Assembly (NCBI GenBank): GCA_009760885.1
Contig: CM019692.1
Coordinates: 59,323,926 to 59,387,925 of the forward strand
Direction of reading: 5' to 3'
From: Achatina immaculata
Lineage: Eukaryota; Mollusca; Gastropoda; Stylommatophora; Achatinidae
Length of the DNA stretch: 64,000 nucleotides
Under the pieces are notes generated by a model. It worked only from the letters and a program-made list of their open reading frames with translations. It made no database searches and was not told where the DNA came from. Positions 1 to 11,090 of the stretch are shown piece after piece. The first letter of the stretch is position 1; each line of letters begins with the position of its first letter. A program made the translations under genes and the position numbers.

Positions 1-1068
1 AAGTTTTCCTGTTCTTGATGAGTCTTTCAACTTCATCAAGCGATGTTATGCCCACTAAACTAGCTTCTCTTAACAATGTCCTCTTTAGAGTTTCACGGGG
101 TTGACCTCTTTTTCTTCGGCCTGTTGTGCTCCACATGATAGCTTGTTTTGGTATTCTCTGATTGTTTTTTCTCATCACATGGCCTACATATGTCCATCTT
201 CTTTTTCTGATCACCCATGAGACAGGTTGTCATTTGCTCATTTGTCTTATCTCTGCATTGTTCTTGAATTCATTCCAATTTATACCAAGTATTTTCCTTA
301 GGCATTTGTTTTCAAAAGAGTCTAATTTCTTTAGTTGATTTCCAGCCTTTGCATGTATAAACAGGGTAGATATCACATTTGAATTGAGTAATCTTAACTT
401 GGTTATTGTACTTATAACTTTGAATTCCATATGTTCTCAAGATTTTAAGGACAATGCTGCTTTTGCAATTCTAACTTCCTTCCTGGTGTCACCATCCTAG
501 TCTATGTAGCTTCCAAGATATGCAGATTGGTTTACTTCATCAACAGCTGTTCCTTCTACATTTTTTCTTCTTGATTAATGAGAAGTTTCATTATTTTTGT
601 CTTTATTAATTTCAGGACCTATTTTGCTAGCCAAGGAAGACAGGGAATCTGTTTTTTCCTGCATCGATTTCACATTGTCACTGATAAGTTACGTCATCTG
701 CAAAATCAATATCTTCTATTTGGGTCCCATGTACCCAATCAATGCCAGTTTTACCTGTACAGCATCTTTTCATTATAAAGTCTATGCAGTTCCAAAAAGC
801 AATGGGGATAATATACATCCTTGTTTCAGTTTCAATCTGAAACCATTTGCTCATTCCTTCTTCTGTCCTGACTGCACAAAATATCTGTTATAGAGATCTC
901 TAATGACGTTGAAAATTTAAGGTGGTATTCCATATAGTCTTAAAATTCTCCACAATGAATCTCTGTGTATGCTATCAAATGCTTTTTTAAAGTCTATGAA
1001 GTTCAGGACTAATGGTTTCTGCTTTTCAATATGTTCTTCAATTATTATTCTTAGAGTAAAGATCTGCA
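1..1068 (-). mobile_element. LINE-A copy, 5'-truncated, degraded
   Basis: Reading the minus strand from about 1068 to 1, the sequence follows the reverse-transcriptase half of the intact LINE at 20249-23437, from the segment before the RT catalytic box to the basic GRPR-type C-terminal tail. The first bases of the window match the last codons of that ORF, so the 3' end lies outside the window. Several frameshifts and stops break the reading frame, and the catalytic region around 650-760 is poorly preserved. This is a dead, 5'-truncated insertion. The match is by eye and base-level identity was not computed. Confidence 0.88.
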
Positions 1069-1460
1069 GTGTATGAACACTAAATACTGATGCAACATTT
1101 GCTGAATTTGTTTAAATATTATTTTGTTGTTGAACTTTTTCAGACACTGTATTGTGTTCAGCAGTAAAGCATTATATTATTTTTATAACTGTCATGTGAA
1201 AAATATTTTCACTTATTATTGTGCCTTAACTGCTACAACCTTAGTGTTTTGGTTGTTGAATGTACATTTTCCAGTGTGATGTGACATTACTATTTCTATA
1301 GTCCAGATGGAGGTCTCACATTTAAGAGTATTTTCTGAAGAGCTCTGTGGCCTATGCAGTAAGGTACAAATAATTTTAAATTATAAAATGATCAAAGTAC
1401 AATCCACTTAATTTGTGTTTTCTCAGTAATTTTTTAATGCCACAAAATGTTGAGTTTTGT
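1069..1460. other. AT-rich spacer, no gene seen
   Basis: There is no ORF with recognisable homology and no repeat structure apart from the first approach to the 40-bp array that follows. Confidence 0.5.
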
Positions 1461-1670
1461 ATAATGTGCCTTAATGCAGTTTCTCATTATGTATGGCATG
1501 TTAATGTGCCTTAATGCAGTTTCTCATTATCTATGGCATGTTAATGTGCCTTAATGCAGTTTCTCATTATGTATAGCATGTTAATGTGCCTTAATGCAGT
1601 TTCTCATTATGTATAGCATGTTAATGTGCCTTAATGCAGTTTCTCATTATGTATAGCATGTTAATGTGCC
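1461..1670. repeat. 40-bp minisatellite, 5 units plus 10 bp
   Basis: Five successive 40-bp units begin at 1461, 1501, 1541, 1581 and 1621, followed by the first 10 bp of a sixth. The units differ at only a few positions (for example gtatggcatg against gtatagcatg). The near identity points to recent expansion. Confidence 0.95.
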
Positions 1671-2079
1671 CTGACAAGTCTGACTGACAAAGAATACTGA
1701 AATTATCCTTGCATGGGGCCTCCGGTCAGATGATTTCAACTGAGCAACACAAGGTTACATATGGACAATGTCACATTTCCTGTACAATAAACACCTGACA
1801 AGGACCCAGGCAAGACATCTTATGAAGACAGTTGAGAAGTTGACACAGCATGTTACCAATGCCATCGATGAAGGAAAATAGCATGTCATTTTAATGGCCG
1901 CTGATGAACTTCATATGATGATATATCAAGTTACATGGCAAAATGCTGGTGATAGGACACAGATAACAAATTCAAATGGTATGAACAACTATCACCAACT
2001 GAAACTACCAGAAGATGATGAAACACAAAAAATAGAGACATGGCCATCTCTCTCATACTTAAATGTTCACATCATCTGT
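1671..2079. other. Unrecognised spacer
   Basis: The segment after the 40-bp array has moderate complexity and a 63-codon open stretch (1894-2085) with no family signature. I cannot assign it. It may be old transposon sequence, since an RTE-like 3' fragment follows directly. Confidence 0.35.
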
Positions 2080-2190
2080 GAATAGATGCAGCAGGGCATC
2101 TTGCTTACAACCGAGAGGCCTACAGGAGAGCTGATAGGGAGGCAAAGTTCCATAAGGGACATGCAAATGACTGACATCACTCAAGCACAA
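2080..2190 (+). mobile_element. RTE-like LINE (family B) 3' fragment
   Basis: This is a short plus-strand piece matching the C-terminal tail of the family found on the minus strand at 5965-6547. It covers the part that ends in AYRSAVREAK and a MQM-type motif, then runs into a GACT-like tail. Only about 100 bp of the 3' end remains. Confidence 0.75.
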
Positions 2191-2640
2191 AACACAACCT
2201 CTCTCACACAAAGTTAGGTAAAGACTTCCAAACTAAGACTATGAATTTATGCTAATGTATTTAAAAACTTCTGAAGATTCAACAAGAACGTCACTACATC
2301 CTCGTTGATGAATATCTTTAAAATACACCAATATTTAAGACTGAATAATCTTTGAAAATGACATTTTTTGGTGTTATTGTTAGCATTTAAAGAAAACTAA
2401 TTACAAGGACTTTTTTCATGAAAATATATTGGTTTCCAGTATAACAGTGCAAAAAATAAAACTGATAATTTATATATATTTTGCAAGGGTGTACTTTATG
2501 AAGTGCCAGATTGGAGAAACTAAATCTCTTTCAGATTCAGCTGCCATTTATCTTTTTTTTTTCTTAGCTGAAATGAAAATACATATTTGAGTGTTACTTT
2601 ACTTTTATATAATTAGGAAGAAGAATTGTATATTTCTGAT
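2191..2640. other. AT-rich spacer, no gene seen
   Basis: No coding signal or repeat unit could be supported here. Confidence 0.45.
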
Positions 2641-2644
2641 TATC

Positions 2645-2820
2645 ACATATTAAATAATATGGAGAAAAGTGTAATCTTGATTACAGCACATTAATTAATG
2701 TGGAGAAAAGAATGTTCATTGTAGAATATTAAATAATATAGATGAAAGTAGATCCCTTATAATGGCAATTAATTAATATGAATAAAAGTAGATTTTGATT
2801 ATGGAGTATTTCATAATGTA
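2645..2820. repeat. Degenerate ~40-bp tandem repeat
   Basis: Four diverged units each carry a variant of ATTAAATAATATGGAGAAAAG followed by a GATTA-like stretch, near 2647, 2688, 2727 and 2767. The units differ widely, so this is an old array. Unit limits are approximate. Confidence 0.6.
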
Positions 2821-2989
2821 AAAATCCGAAACTGTAAGAAATAATGTGAATACCCACAGGCAAATACCAACAGCTGAGGAAAAAAAAAAAACAGAGAGAG
2901 ATTACTTATGACAATAAGGATAGTAATTTTTTTTCAATTTGTAGTATGTGGAGGTTGCAAGAAATGTATAGAACAAGTTCCCAAGTACA

Positions 2990-3270
2990 TCTATCTGTTG
3001 CCCTGCTGACTGGTGTTTGCTAGCATGCTTTTCCACAACTCCCTGCTCAGTGTGTGCTGGTGTTCTTTGTCCATGCCATCCAGCATTTTTTTCTGTCTAC
3101 CCCAATCTCTTTTGCCTTCTATCTTTCCTGTTGTCACAATGTATGTGACAAGATGTCACAAGAGCTTGCCTTGCCACAGAATGTGTCTTACGAATCTGCA
3201 TTGTCTTTCTCTGACTTTTGTTATCATTCATCTTGTCTCTCCTGACTCTCTCAGAACCTCCTAGTTTGAT
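2990..3270 (-). mobile_element. LINE 3' fragment (same type as 33120-34430)
   Basis: On the minus strand, one frame reads GKIEGKRDWGRQKKMLDGMD and then a segment ending in LWKSMLANTSQQG. This matches in order the C-terminal tail of the LINE at 33120-34430 ([20 protein letters not shown], then [15 protein letters not shown]). The plus-strand ORF over the same bases is its antisense shadow. Only the 3' end remains and it is disrupted. Confidence 0.65.
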
Positions 3271-4690
3271 TTTTCCAAGTACAGAGAAATAATATATTAA
3301 TGTCTTTAAAGTTTGATACTATTTATTTCAAGGGTTACCTAGTTTCAGAACTTATTTCGTGCTGAAACTTATTGAAACTAGCAATTAAAATTCTAGATAT
3401 TGTACACCATACCAGTACGCTTGTATGATTAAATTCTATTGAAGTTATATTTGAAAGGTAAAAAAATGTTGGTTATTATTATTTTGAATGTATAAATTTG
3501 GAAAAACTAAGCCATTTAATTCACTGAATGGGGGTAAAATTGTAAAGTTTCTGTAGTTTTCTGTATGTTATCAATGCAATGTGTTTCATTTTGTGACATT
3601 TGGTTGTTATAACCTCTATAAAAGAATTATCCTCATACTTCCAAGTGTTCTCTATGCAACGATTATTCCCACTGTTCAGTTTTGACATCAATTCCACAGC
3701 TCTGATACTGTGTTTATATATCTGTTATCAACCAAATGGATGTAAAATGAACAAAGGAAAGCATTTAAATACAATGTGAAATGTGTCTTTGTGAATGATA
3801 ATGAAAAAAAAATTTACTGAACTTTACAAATGTAAAGACATTCAACTAATAATCTTTTATATGATGGTTATATTATTTTTTATTTGTTCAATGTTCAGTT
3901 AGACATCTTCTCTATTAGCACTCCAGCTATTAGGAAGCAGAATATTAGATTTTGATTTCATACTTGATATGTTGCTCCACCTCTAAGCATTCAACAGAAA
4001 AAGCAAGTACATGAACATTCACGAGTACAACAGAGGTATATATGATTCACCTAAATCCCAGAATACTCTTGCTTATTTTTATAATGCTCATGATAGCATG
4101 CACATAAAATTCTCAGCTAAGAAAAATGAAGCCTATCTGTCAGCTTCCACAAACTGTTTTCCTCTTTGGCAGTCAGGCTCACATTAGGTAATATACCCTA
4201 GTATCCTATCAAACCTTCGATGCTCTATTACATTTTTATTCATCTTTTATATGTCTAAGGCATGCAGCTAATTATAGTACATTATGCCTTAACACACAAA
4301 CAACCTAGGATGTACATACTCGTGTATACTAGTCCTGCAGGTTTTTTCATTCCTGGATGGTAGTCAGGTTATGATATATTATAGTTATGAACAATGAATG
4401 GCTTTTTTCAGTTTCTAGTCTAAATAAAGTTATGTTTAACAATATTTATCTTTGGTAATCCATGGAACAGATGGTAGTAACTATGGTAAGTTTCCACTTG
4501 TGTAGCACGGTACTTCTGGTCTGGCTAACAGGAATGATTCTGCTTTCAACATTCCAACCAGCTGAGACCATACTCAGAACTACTGCCACTGACAGTAGCA
4601 TAGAAAGGTTCACCTAATGTAGCAGCTTTCCATAAGCTAATAAAGGCTCTTGGTTCTTAATTTAGGATTTAAGGAAAATGATATTAAGAT
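3271..4690. other. Long AT-rich intergenic block
   Basis: No gene is supported. A stretch near 3585-3720 resembles 9265-9425 (see that repeat entry). The remainder is unique-looking AT-rich DNA without a recognisable element. Confidence 0.45.
3585..3720. repeat. Diverged dispersed repeat, copy 1
   Basis: It shares an ordered series of short blocks with 9265-9425: tggttgt, ttataa, tctctatg or tctctatgaa, gattattcc, and tttgatgtcaa-like ends. Similarity is partial and interrupted, and no terminal structure was found. This is probably an old repeat family. Confidence 0.4.
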
Positions 4691-4696
4691 TATATT

Positions 4697-5487
4697 CCCA
4701 TGTCCCCCTGGGAACAACTGTGTTAAGAACACACTTATTTTAACATAGTCTTTGTGAGACAGGGATCATAGATCTGCTTAAAAACTCTGACCTAATTCTG
4801 TAGCCCAGAAACTTGTAGCAATCGACACTAATTGTAACTGTTATTTTTTAAAAATGTAATGTCCCCCTGGGAACAACTGTGTTAAGAACACACTTAACAT
4901 AGTCTTTGTGAGACAGGGATCATAGATCTGTTTGCTTAAAAACTCTGACCTAATTCTCTAGACCAGAAATCTGTAGCAATCGACACTAATTGTAATTGTT
5001 ATTTTTGTAAAATGTAATGTCAGGTTGGTGGATAGATGGGGACATGGAGACTGCTGGCAAGGATGAGGAAAGTCTGGTGTGAAACCAATGAATGCAGGAC
5101 ATGAGAAGCCTATGGGTCTTTACAACAATGGCCATCACAATGATGTAAACAAAACAGAGCCAGCAGACTATAGGTGGCGGGGAGTGGATATCATTGAGGC
5201 ACTCATCGGATTCCTCATACCAAAGTAGGAGTGTCTTTGTGGAACTGTCTCAAAGCTGTCTGGCCAGCCAGTGTTGCATGCTGGATCTGATGTGGAGAAG
5301 GGCTTAAGTACAGCCACCAGAGGCTGGAAAACAAAGTTTTGGCCAGGCCAGCATACACCACTATCTTCATGGCAGTCCGAGCAAGACCACAGTCTGCTCT
5401 AGCAAGGAAAGGTGCTGAAGCTGGAGGTACCCAGCCAAAAGGCGCATCGCAAAAATCAGGGTACCACGCATCATTGCCAAAGAAGAT
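4697..5487 (+). mobile_element. 5' fragment of the jockey-like LINE, with duplicated 5' monomer
   Basis: This matches, in the opposite orientation, the 5' end of the minus-strand LINE at 28200-32020 (its 31370-32015 part). The first 320 bp is a tandem pair of about 159-bp units that start at 4702 and 4861. The copy at 32 kb has one such unit. Downstream, one frame from 5339 reads ARPAYTT and RARPQSALARKG, and the same phrases occur at 31600-31400, so this part is ORF sequence. Homology fades near 5487. A LINE fragment that keeps only the 5' end is unusual, because target-primed insertion leaves 3' ends. Confidence 0.8.
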
Positions 5488-5492
5488 TATTC

Positions 5493-5559
5493 CCATATGT
5501 GCTTTAATGCAAATAATTATGGTATCCATAATGCCCATGTGTTTTAATGCAAATAATTA
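5493..5559. repeat. Short direct repeat holding two octamer-type sites
   Basis: A 27-bp segment at 5493-5519 recurs at 5533-5559. Both copies contain ATGCAAAT (5507-5514 and 5547-5554), the POU octamer, followed by AATTA. No promoter context is visible. Confidence 0.6.
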
Positions 5560-5925
5560 CAGTGTCTTTAATTAAAATATTTATTGTAGCTTAACATTCT
5601 GATATCATTACCAGTGATTTTATTTATTTTTTTTTTTAAAATTCATTTTCTGTGACCCCAGAAGACTCCCTTATTCATGGATCTGAGTGGTATGCAATGT
5701 CCTGTTTGTGTTTCATCTACTGATACCTCTGTGTGAATGTAATCCAGTGTATCTTGCTGTGCAGGCAGAAATTCTCCTTTTTTCACAGGCTGGTTCCTCA
5801 AAACAGCATGCAGAATACACATTCTTACAGTTGGCTGAAAGAACAATGGATGAATCAGAAACAGAACCTACTGTTTTCAGTCTAAGAAACAGCACTGCTA
5901 TCAACAAACAAGAAATTGCGGCATT
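5560..5925. other. Spacer, no gene seen
   Basis: Overlapping short ORFs occur on both strands, but none shows a family signature. The block ends at the TTAA flank of the piggyBac element. Confidence 0.4.
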
Positions 5926-5964
5926 TTAACTCTTTCTGTACTGGGGAGGTCCACAAAATGACCA

Positions 5965-6547
5965 TTCATTCGCTCATTCATTTGCATGTCCTTTGCCTCC
6001 CTAACAGCACTCCTGTATGCCTCTTGGTTGTGAGCAAGATGGCCTGCTGCTGATGCATCCATTTGCAGATCATCAACGATGTCTTGCAGCCATCTTCGCC
6101 TTGGTCTTCCTCTCTTTCTTTTTTCCATTATGTACCCTTCCAAGACGGTCTTCTCTAGATTATCATGACATTTAATGTGTCAAAAATATTTAAGTTTTCT
6201 CTCTTTAATCCACTTTACTTCTTCAATATTAAGTTCTTGTAGTATGGATATATTTGTTCTTTTTTGTGTCCATGATATTTGAAGAACTCTTCTGTAGCAT
6301 TTACAGTCAAAGGCATTTATGTGATTCTCAGCTGCTTTGTTAAGTGTCCAGGTCTCACAGGCATATGTTGCGATGGGAAAGATGCATGCCCTTAAAAATC
6401 TTATTTTTGTGGTTCTGTCTGTTCCTCTCCACAGATTCTTTAGTTGTTTTACTTTCTGAAGAGCAACAGATGTATTCCTTTTAACTGTATCTCCATTATT
6501 AGTTAGCAGTGATCCAAGATATTCAAAACTCTCCATTTCTTCCAACG
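5965..6547 (-). mobile_element. RTE-like LINE (family B), 5'-truncated, inside piggyBac
   Basis: The minus strand encodes the thumb and C-terminal part of a non-LTR reverse transcriptase: EYLGSLLTNNGDT, then a YACETWTL segment, then KRGRPRRRW and a tail ending near the MQM motif. Its 3' end has a short (AATG)n-like tail. The duplication aaatgacca flanks it at 5956-5964 and 6548-6556. The RT catalytic core is absent through 5' truncation. There is one frame break between the two coding pieces near 6150-6180. Similar fragments occur at 2080, 23719, 25775, 26455 and 54832. Confidence 0.9.
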
Positions 6548-7092
6548 AAATGACCAAAGGGGGTAAATTTCATAAAGTGAAATGGGATGGTTGTCACATT
6601 TAAAAGAAATACAAAGCCATAGTCTGATTTGCAGTATGACATGTTATACATTAGTTTAAACAGAAAAAATTGTATTTTATTTTTCTAATAAGACTTTTAG
6701 TCTATTATTAGTATACAACACAAAAAAAAGCTAAAAATTGAGAAGAAAGAATGGAAAATGAAGAAATTGGAACAATGTTTTTTTCACTTAGCCATAAGTT
6801 TAATCTGCTGTAGATAGCTGTATATATCCAAAATGAATAAAAATGTAAACAAACACCTTTGCTTCACATATCCTCCAGAATTTACATGAAAACATACACT
6901 AATGAAGCATTTACAGCAAACTAAAAATATCAAGTGGGTAGGTAATATTTGCATGAAAAAAGTGGGCAGCAACTAATATTTTCCCGAAGACACAGGCCAT
7001 TGTGTTTTTTTTTAATTTGAAAAAATGGAAGCATTCTATTTACATCATTTAATTTTTTTTACATTCTAAGCACTAAAATGGTGTCGACCTAA

Positions 7093-8874
7093 TCACTGAG
7101 GGTGCAGATATGGAAGATTTGGACACCCTGAACAGTAGAAGTGAGTTCTATTTGGCTTGGCCGGTGTGCTGCAGTGGGCACATCTCAAAGGATTTTTATG
7201 ATACAAAATGAGATGCCTAGTGTCAGAGAATTTCACTGGTGCAGCTACTGATATGATTGGAACTGGTGATGGTATGGATTTCTCTATCATCAGTTATTTC
7301 ACGCTGGCTTCCGTGAGCTGATATAGCAACTGGCTCTTGAAATCTCGCAGTCCTAGCTTCTTACCACTAGTAAGTGTGTATAGTATATAGCTGTTTATCT
7401 GGGAAACCTCCAACAGCCACATGAATACTTTTTTCCACCATTTGCAGGATTTTCTGCTATGGATGCTATAATATCCAATTTTCTGATCCATGACATCGCA
7501 TCCATTCATCGACTGGTTGTAGCTGTCAATAACCGCAGGCTTGACCACCCCTTTGCGGGATGCTATGGTCTTGAGCTCTGCTTTGGTCGACACAGCTAAA
7601 ACCTCTTTCTTGGCTCTCCTATCTTTGAAAGTGATACACAGAATCCTGTCATTGCTGTTCAGAAACCACTTCATTTCAAGATGGTTCAACTTCAGCTGCT
7701 TGAGCTGCGGTGGAAAGTATTTTCTAGTGCAGATGAGAGCGCCAGTGTAGTAGGTCTCCTGTTCTAGCAGATAGTCTACAAATTCTCTGGTTGTGTAGTA
7801 TCTGTCAGCAAAAACATGGTGTCCCATACCAAATGGCTGAAGCAGTGTCTGGAAGACATTCCTGGCTTGCCTACTGCTGAGGTCTGTTTCAGGATCATAC
7901 GAGGACTTTGCTCCAAAATAGAACAGGAGGTTCAGCACATAGCCAGTAGCCGCATCACATAGGCCAAAAGCCTTGATCTGATACTTTTTTGGCTTATGTG
8001 CATTAAACTGCTTGTACTGCCATCTACCTTTGAAGCCTATCACCATTTCATCCAAGCTGAAGTTTTCGTAAGGATAGAAAGCTTTCTTACTCTCGTCAAG
8101 TATAAGATTTACGAAAGGTTCTCTTATCTTTTCCTTCAGCCTGATCTCCCCCTGCATGTAGCACGATGTGATAGATATCCTGGAATCTTTGCCTAGTTAA
8201 TATCTGGCCGAACCAGGCTTGACACAGATGAGGAGCTTGGGACCAGTAATCCCTAATAAAGGGCTTTTTCTGCATTCCCATGTTTATGAGAACAGCAAAA
8301 AATTTGTCCAGCTCCATCTCTATGACATCCTTCAACCTGCCATACACTGAAAACTAGCTACTTGGAGTGTTTATCATGCATTTCATTCTTGCAAAATCAT
8401 TGATTTGTTTCAGCAAGTACCTCTTGATGCTGCTGCTAAAAATGGTGGTAAAAAAGCTGAGCGCTGTACTCAAATCCAAGCCCTCTGTAACACCAGGCTG
8501 ACGCAGAGGTTTGAACACAAATCTAAAGCGTGCCATTTCTCTTCTACAGATCTCTACTCACCATTGTCATCACCTGTGCTACTTGTACAGGCTCCTGGCA
8601 TTACAGAATCTCCAGCATTACTTACTGTGATATTGCAGCTAGTGTTAGCAACCGGCTGAGAACTAGTATCACCAGCTACCCTCCTAGTTTGTTTTGCTGC
8701 TGAACCAAAAGGCACATCATCCTCATCACTTGAATCAGCAGCAGCACGTGGGTCTGACAACTCAAAATCGCTGTCTGCACCCTCTTCAGCGTGGTCTAGC
8801 CACTCTTCAATTAAGTTTTGAGCTTATGAAGCAGACATACACGGCTCTGGACGAGAACTAGCACGGGACGCCAT
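7093..8874 (-). pseudogene. piggyBac transposase, decayed
   Basis: This is a DDE_Tnp_1_7 type transposase (cut and paste at TTAA). The likely start is the ATG at 8874-8872. The acidic N-terminal part is broken by a stop at 8826-8824. A frameshift lies between about 8550 and 8536, a stop near 8354, and a second frameshift near 8150. The longest intact stretch (8157-7294) holds the catalytic aspartates in NFSLDEMVIGFKGR, HHVFADRYYTT and NGCDVMDQ, all conserved. A TAA at 7296-7294 separates the cysteine-rich C-terminal zinc-binding domain (CAHCSTPAKP, HFYCSGCP), which continues in the same frame. With three stops and two shifts it cannot make full-length protein, yet the catalytic core remains intact. 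Confidence 0.93.
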
Positions 8875-9139
8875 ATTTGTTTGTAAACAAAAAAGCCCAG
8901 CAATGATAACCTTAGGAAAAAAACAGTTAAAATTAAAGCACAATGGCTATGAATCACAAATCTCCCAGGCTTCGTGTTGAGAATGATTCCTAGAAGGAAG
9001 TGATACCACCGGAATGGTCAGATTTTAAAGCATACTTTCTGTAACTTCAACATTAGAGATTAGCATATGACGTGTACACAAGGCAAAAAGTGTCTGCCGG
9101 ATTGTCACACAGTGTGACGTGAAGTACAGAAAGAGTTAA

Positions 9140-9800
9140 CAAATGAATTGCAGTGAATCTTATAAACTGAGCCTTTAATCTTACACAGCTCACTAAAGCT
9201 GGCTGTAATCATTACAAAATTTTTCTATTCTTTTTTTTTGTACAGTGTTATCACTAAAATGAGCATTATGTTAATGACACTTGGTTGTGTTATAATCTCT
9301 ATGCAAAAATTATTCTTATACTATCTGAGTGTTCTCTATGAAAGGATTATTCCATATTATTTTTCAAGTGTTCCATTTTTTGGCAGCCATTACACAGCTT
9401 TGATGTCAACTCCAAATATTGTTACAAATTATATCTTTGTGCATGCATTCAGAGTAATGTCAAAGAGATATTTCTGTTTATGTATTTCTCCAATCACTTC
9501 ACTTAAACACTAAATTTAAATGAAGACCAGACTGTTATCTATTTCAGTTCACAAAGTGGAAGACATGAAATATAAAACAGAGCTCTAATGAAATAAAGAA
9601 GTGTCTTTCAAGCACAAACTCTGGTTAAATTAAACTTATTATGTTGTCTTCCAACAAACAATATAGTTTTATTCTTATTCACAAAACAAACAATATAGTT
9701 TTTATATTTTTTATCTACAAAAATAATAAAACATACATACGTACTGCTGTTAACAAAATAAAAAAAGGACAAGACAAGTGACAAAGTACAAGGTGGCTGT
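9140..9800. other. AT-rich spacer between piggyBac and minisatellite
   Basis: A 91-codon open frame at 9238-9513 has no family signature and overlaps the diverged repeat at 9265-9425, so I do not call it a gene. The rest is A-rich. Confidence 0.4.
9265..9425. repeat. Diverged dispersed repeat, copy 2
   Basis: This is the partner of 3585-3720, in the same orientation, with the same order of short matching blocks. Element ends are not identifiable. Confidence 0.4.
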
Positions 9801-10880
9801 GTTAAGCCCTAGAACATGTAGAAGACACTAATAAACAAAGCCCTACAACACGTAAAAGGCACTAATAAACAAAGCCCTACAACACGTAAAAGGCACTAAT
9901 AAACAAAGCCCTACAACACGTAAAAGGCACTAATAAACAAAGCCCTAGAACATGTAGAAGACACTAATAAACAAAGCCCTACAACACGTAAAAGGCACTA
10001 ATAAACAAAGCCCTAGAACATGTAGAAGACACTAATAAACAAAGCCCTAGAACATGTAAAAGACACTAATAAACAAAGCCCTATAACACGTAGAAGGCAC
10101 TAATAAACAAAGCCCAAGACACTAATAAACAAAGACCTGGAACACATAAAAGACACTAATAAACAAAGCCCTACAACACGTAGAAGTCACTAATAAACAA
10201 AGCCCTATAACACGTAAAAGACTAATAAACAAAGCCCCACAACACGTAAAAGACACTAATAAACAAAGCCCCACAACACATAAAAGACACTAATAAACAA
10301 AGCCCTAGAACACATAAAAGACACTAATAAACAAAGCCACAGAACATGTAAAAGACACTAATAAAAGAAGCTCCAGAAAATATACAGAGACACTATTAAA
10401 CAAAACTTCACAATATTTAAAAGACACTATTAAATGAAGCTCCAGAACATGTAAATGAACTAAAAAATTCCAGAACACTAAGAGACACTAATAAACAAAG
10501 TTCCAGAACATGCAACAGATGCTTTTAAACAAAGCTCCAGAAAATATACAGAGACACTATTAAATAAAACTTCACAACATTTAAAAGACACTATTAAATG
10601 AAGCTCTAGAACATGTAAATGAACTAACAGATTCCGGAACACTAAGAGACGCTAATAAACAAAGTTCAAGAACATGTAACAGATACTAATAAACAAAGCT
10701 CCAGAACATGTAAATGAACTAAAAAATTCCAGAACACTAAGAGACACTAATAAACAAAGTTCCAGAACATGTAACAGATACTAATAAACAAAGCTCCAGA
10801 ACATTAAGAGACACTAATGAATGGAGTTCCAGAACATGTAAAAAAGAATTAATTCCAGAACACATAAGAGATTTTAATTA
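9800..10880. repeat. 34-bp minisatellite, about 31 units
   Basis: A long run of units is built on CACTAATAAACAAAGCCC plus a variable TAGAACATGTAGAAG-like half, with a period near 34 bp. From 9810 to about 10340 the units are close to identical. From 10340 to 10880 they degrade, with changed starts (ctccagaac) and a higher-order block of several units repeated at about 10380-10500, 10530-10650 and 10690-10760. The array therefore has a young side and an old side. Confidence 0.92.
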
Positions 10881-11090
10881 ACATATTTTCAAAAGGTTTA
10901 GGATTAAACATACAGACCTGTGTGATGTTTCGTCTTATTTTTCTCCCTTTTCATACTTTTACACATACTCAACATCAACCAACCACAGGCATATTATTTC
11001 AGTTCACAAAGTGGAGAAAATGAAAAATATATGACATGCACCCATGTTCATTCTCTTATCCAAGCATTCTCTTCTTCTTCTTCAAACTCT
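10881..11090. other. Short spacer
   Basis: AT-rich DNA with a cttcttcttctt run just before the SINE-like copy. No gene seen. Confidence 0.4.

Larger units (their letters stand above)
5926..9139 (-). mobile_element. piggyBac-family transposon with TIRs and TTAA flanks
   Basis: Perfect 13-bp terminal inverted repeats, CTCTTTCTGTACT, lie at 5930-5942 and (inverted) 9123-9135. Each is flanked by TTAA, at 5926-5929 and 9136-9139, the canonical piggyBac target duplication. Between them is a decayed piggyBac transposase on the minus strand (7093-8874). A later RTE-like LINE sits in the 3' subterminal part at 5965-6547, flanked by a 9-bp duplication. Total span is about 3.2 kb, or about 2.6 kb without the nested LINE, which is typical for piggyBac. 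Confidence 0.93.

Noticed and set aside
9800..10880. CRISPR-like regular array
   Set aside because: Units are fully tandem with no unique spacers, and the genome is eukaryotic. It is a minisatellite. The same holds for 40354-40715 and 62207-63830.
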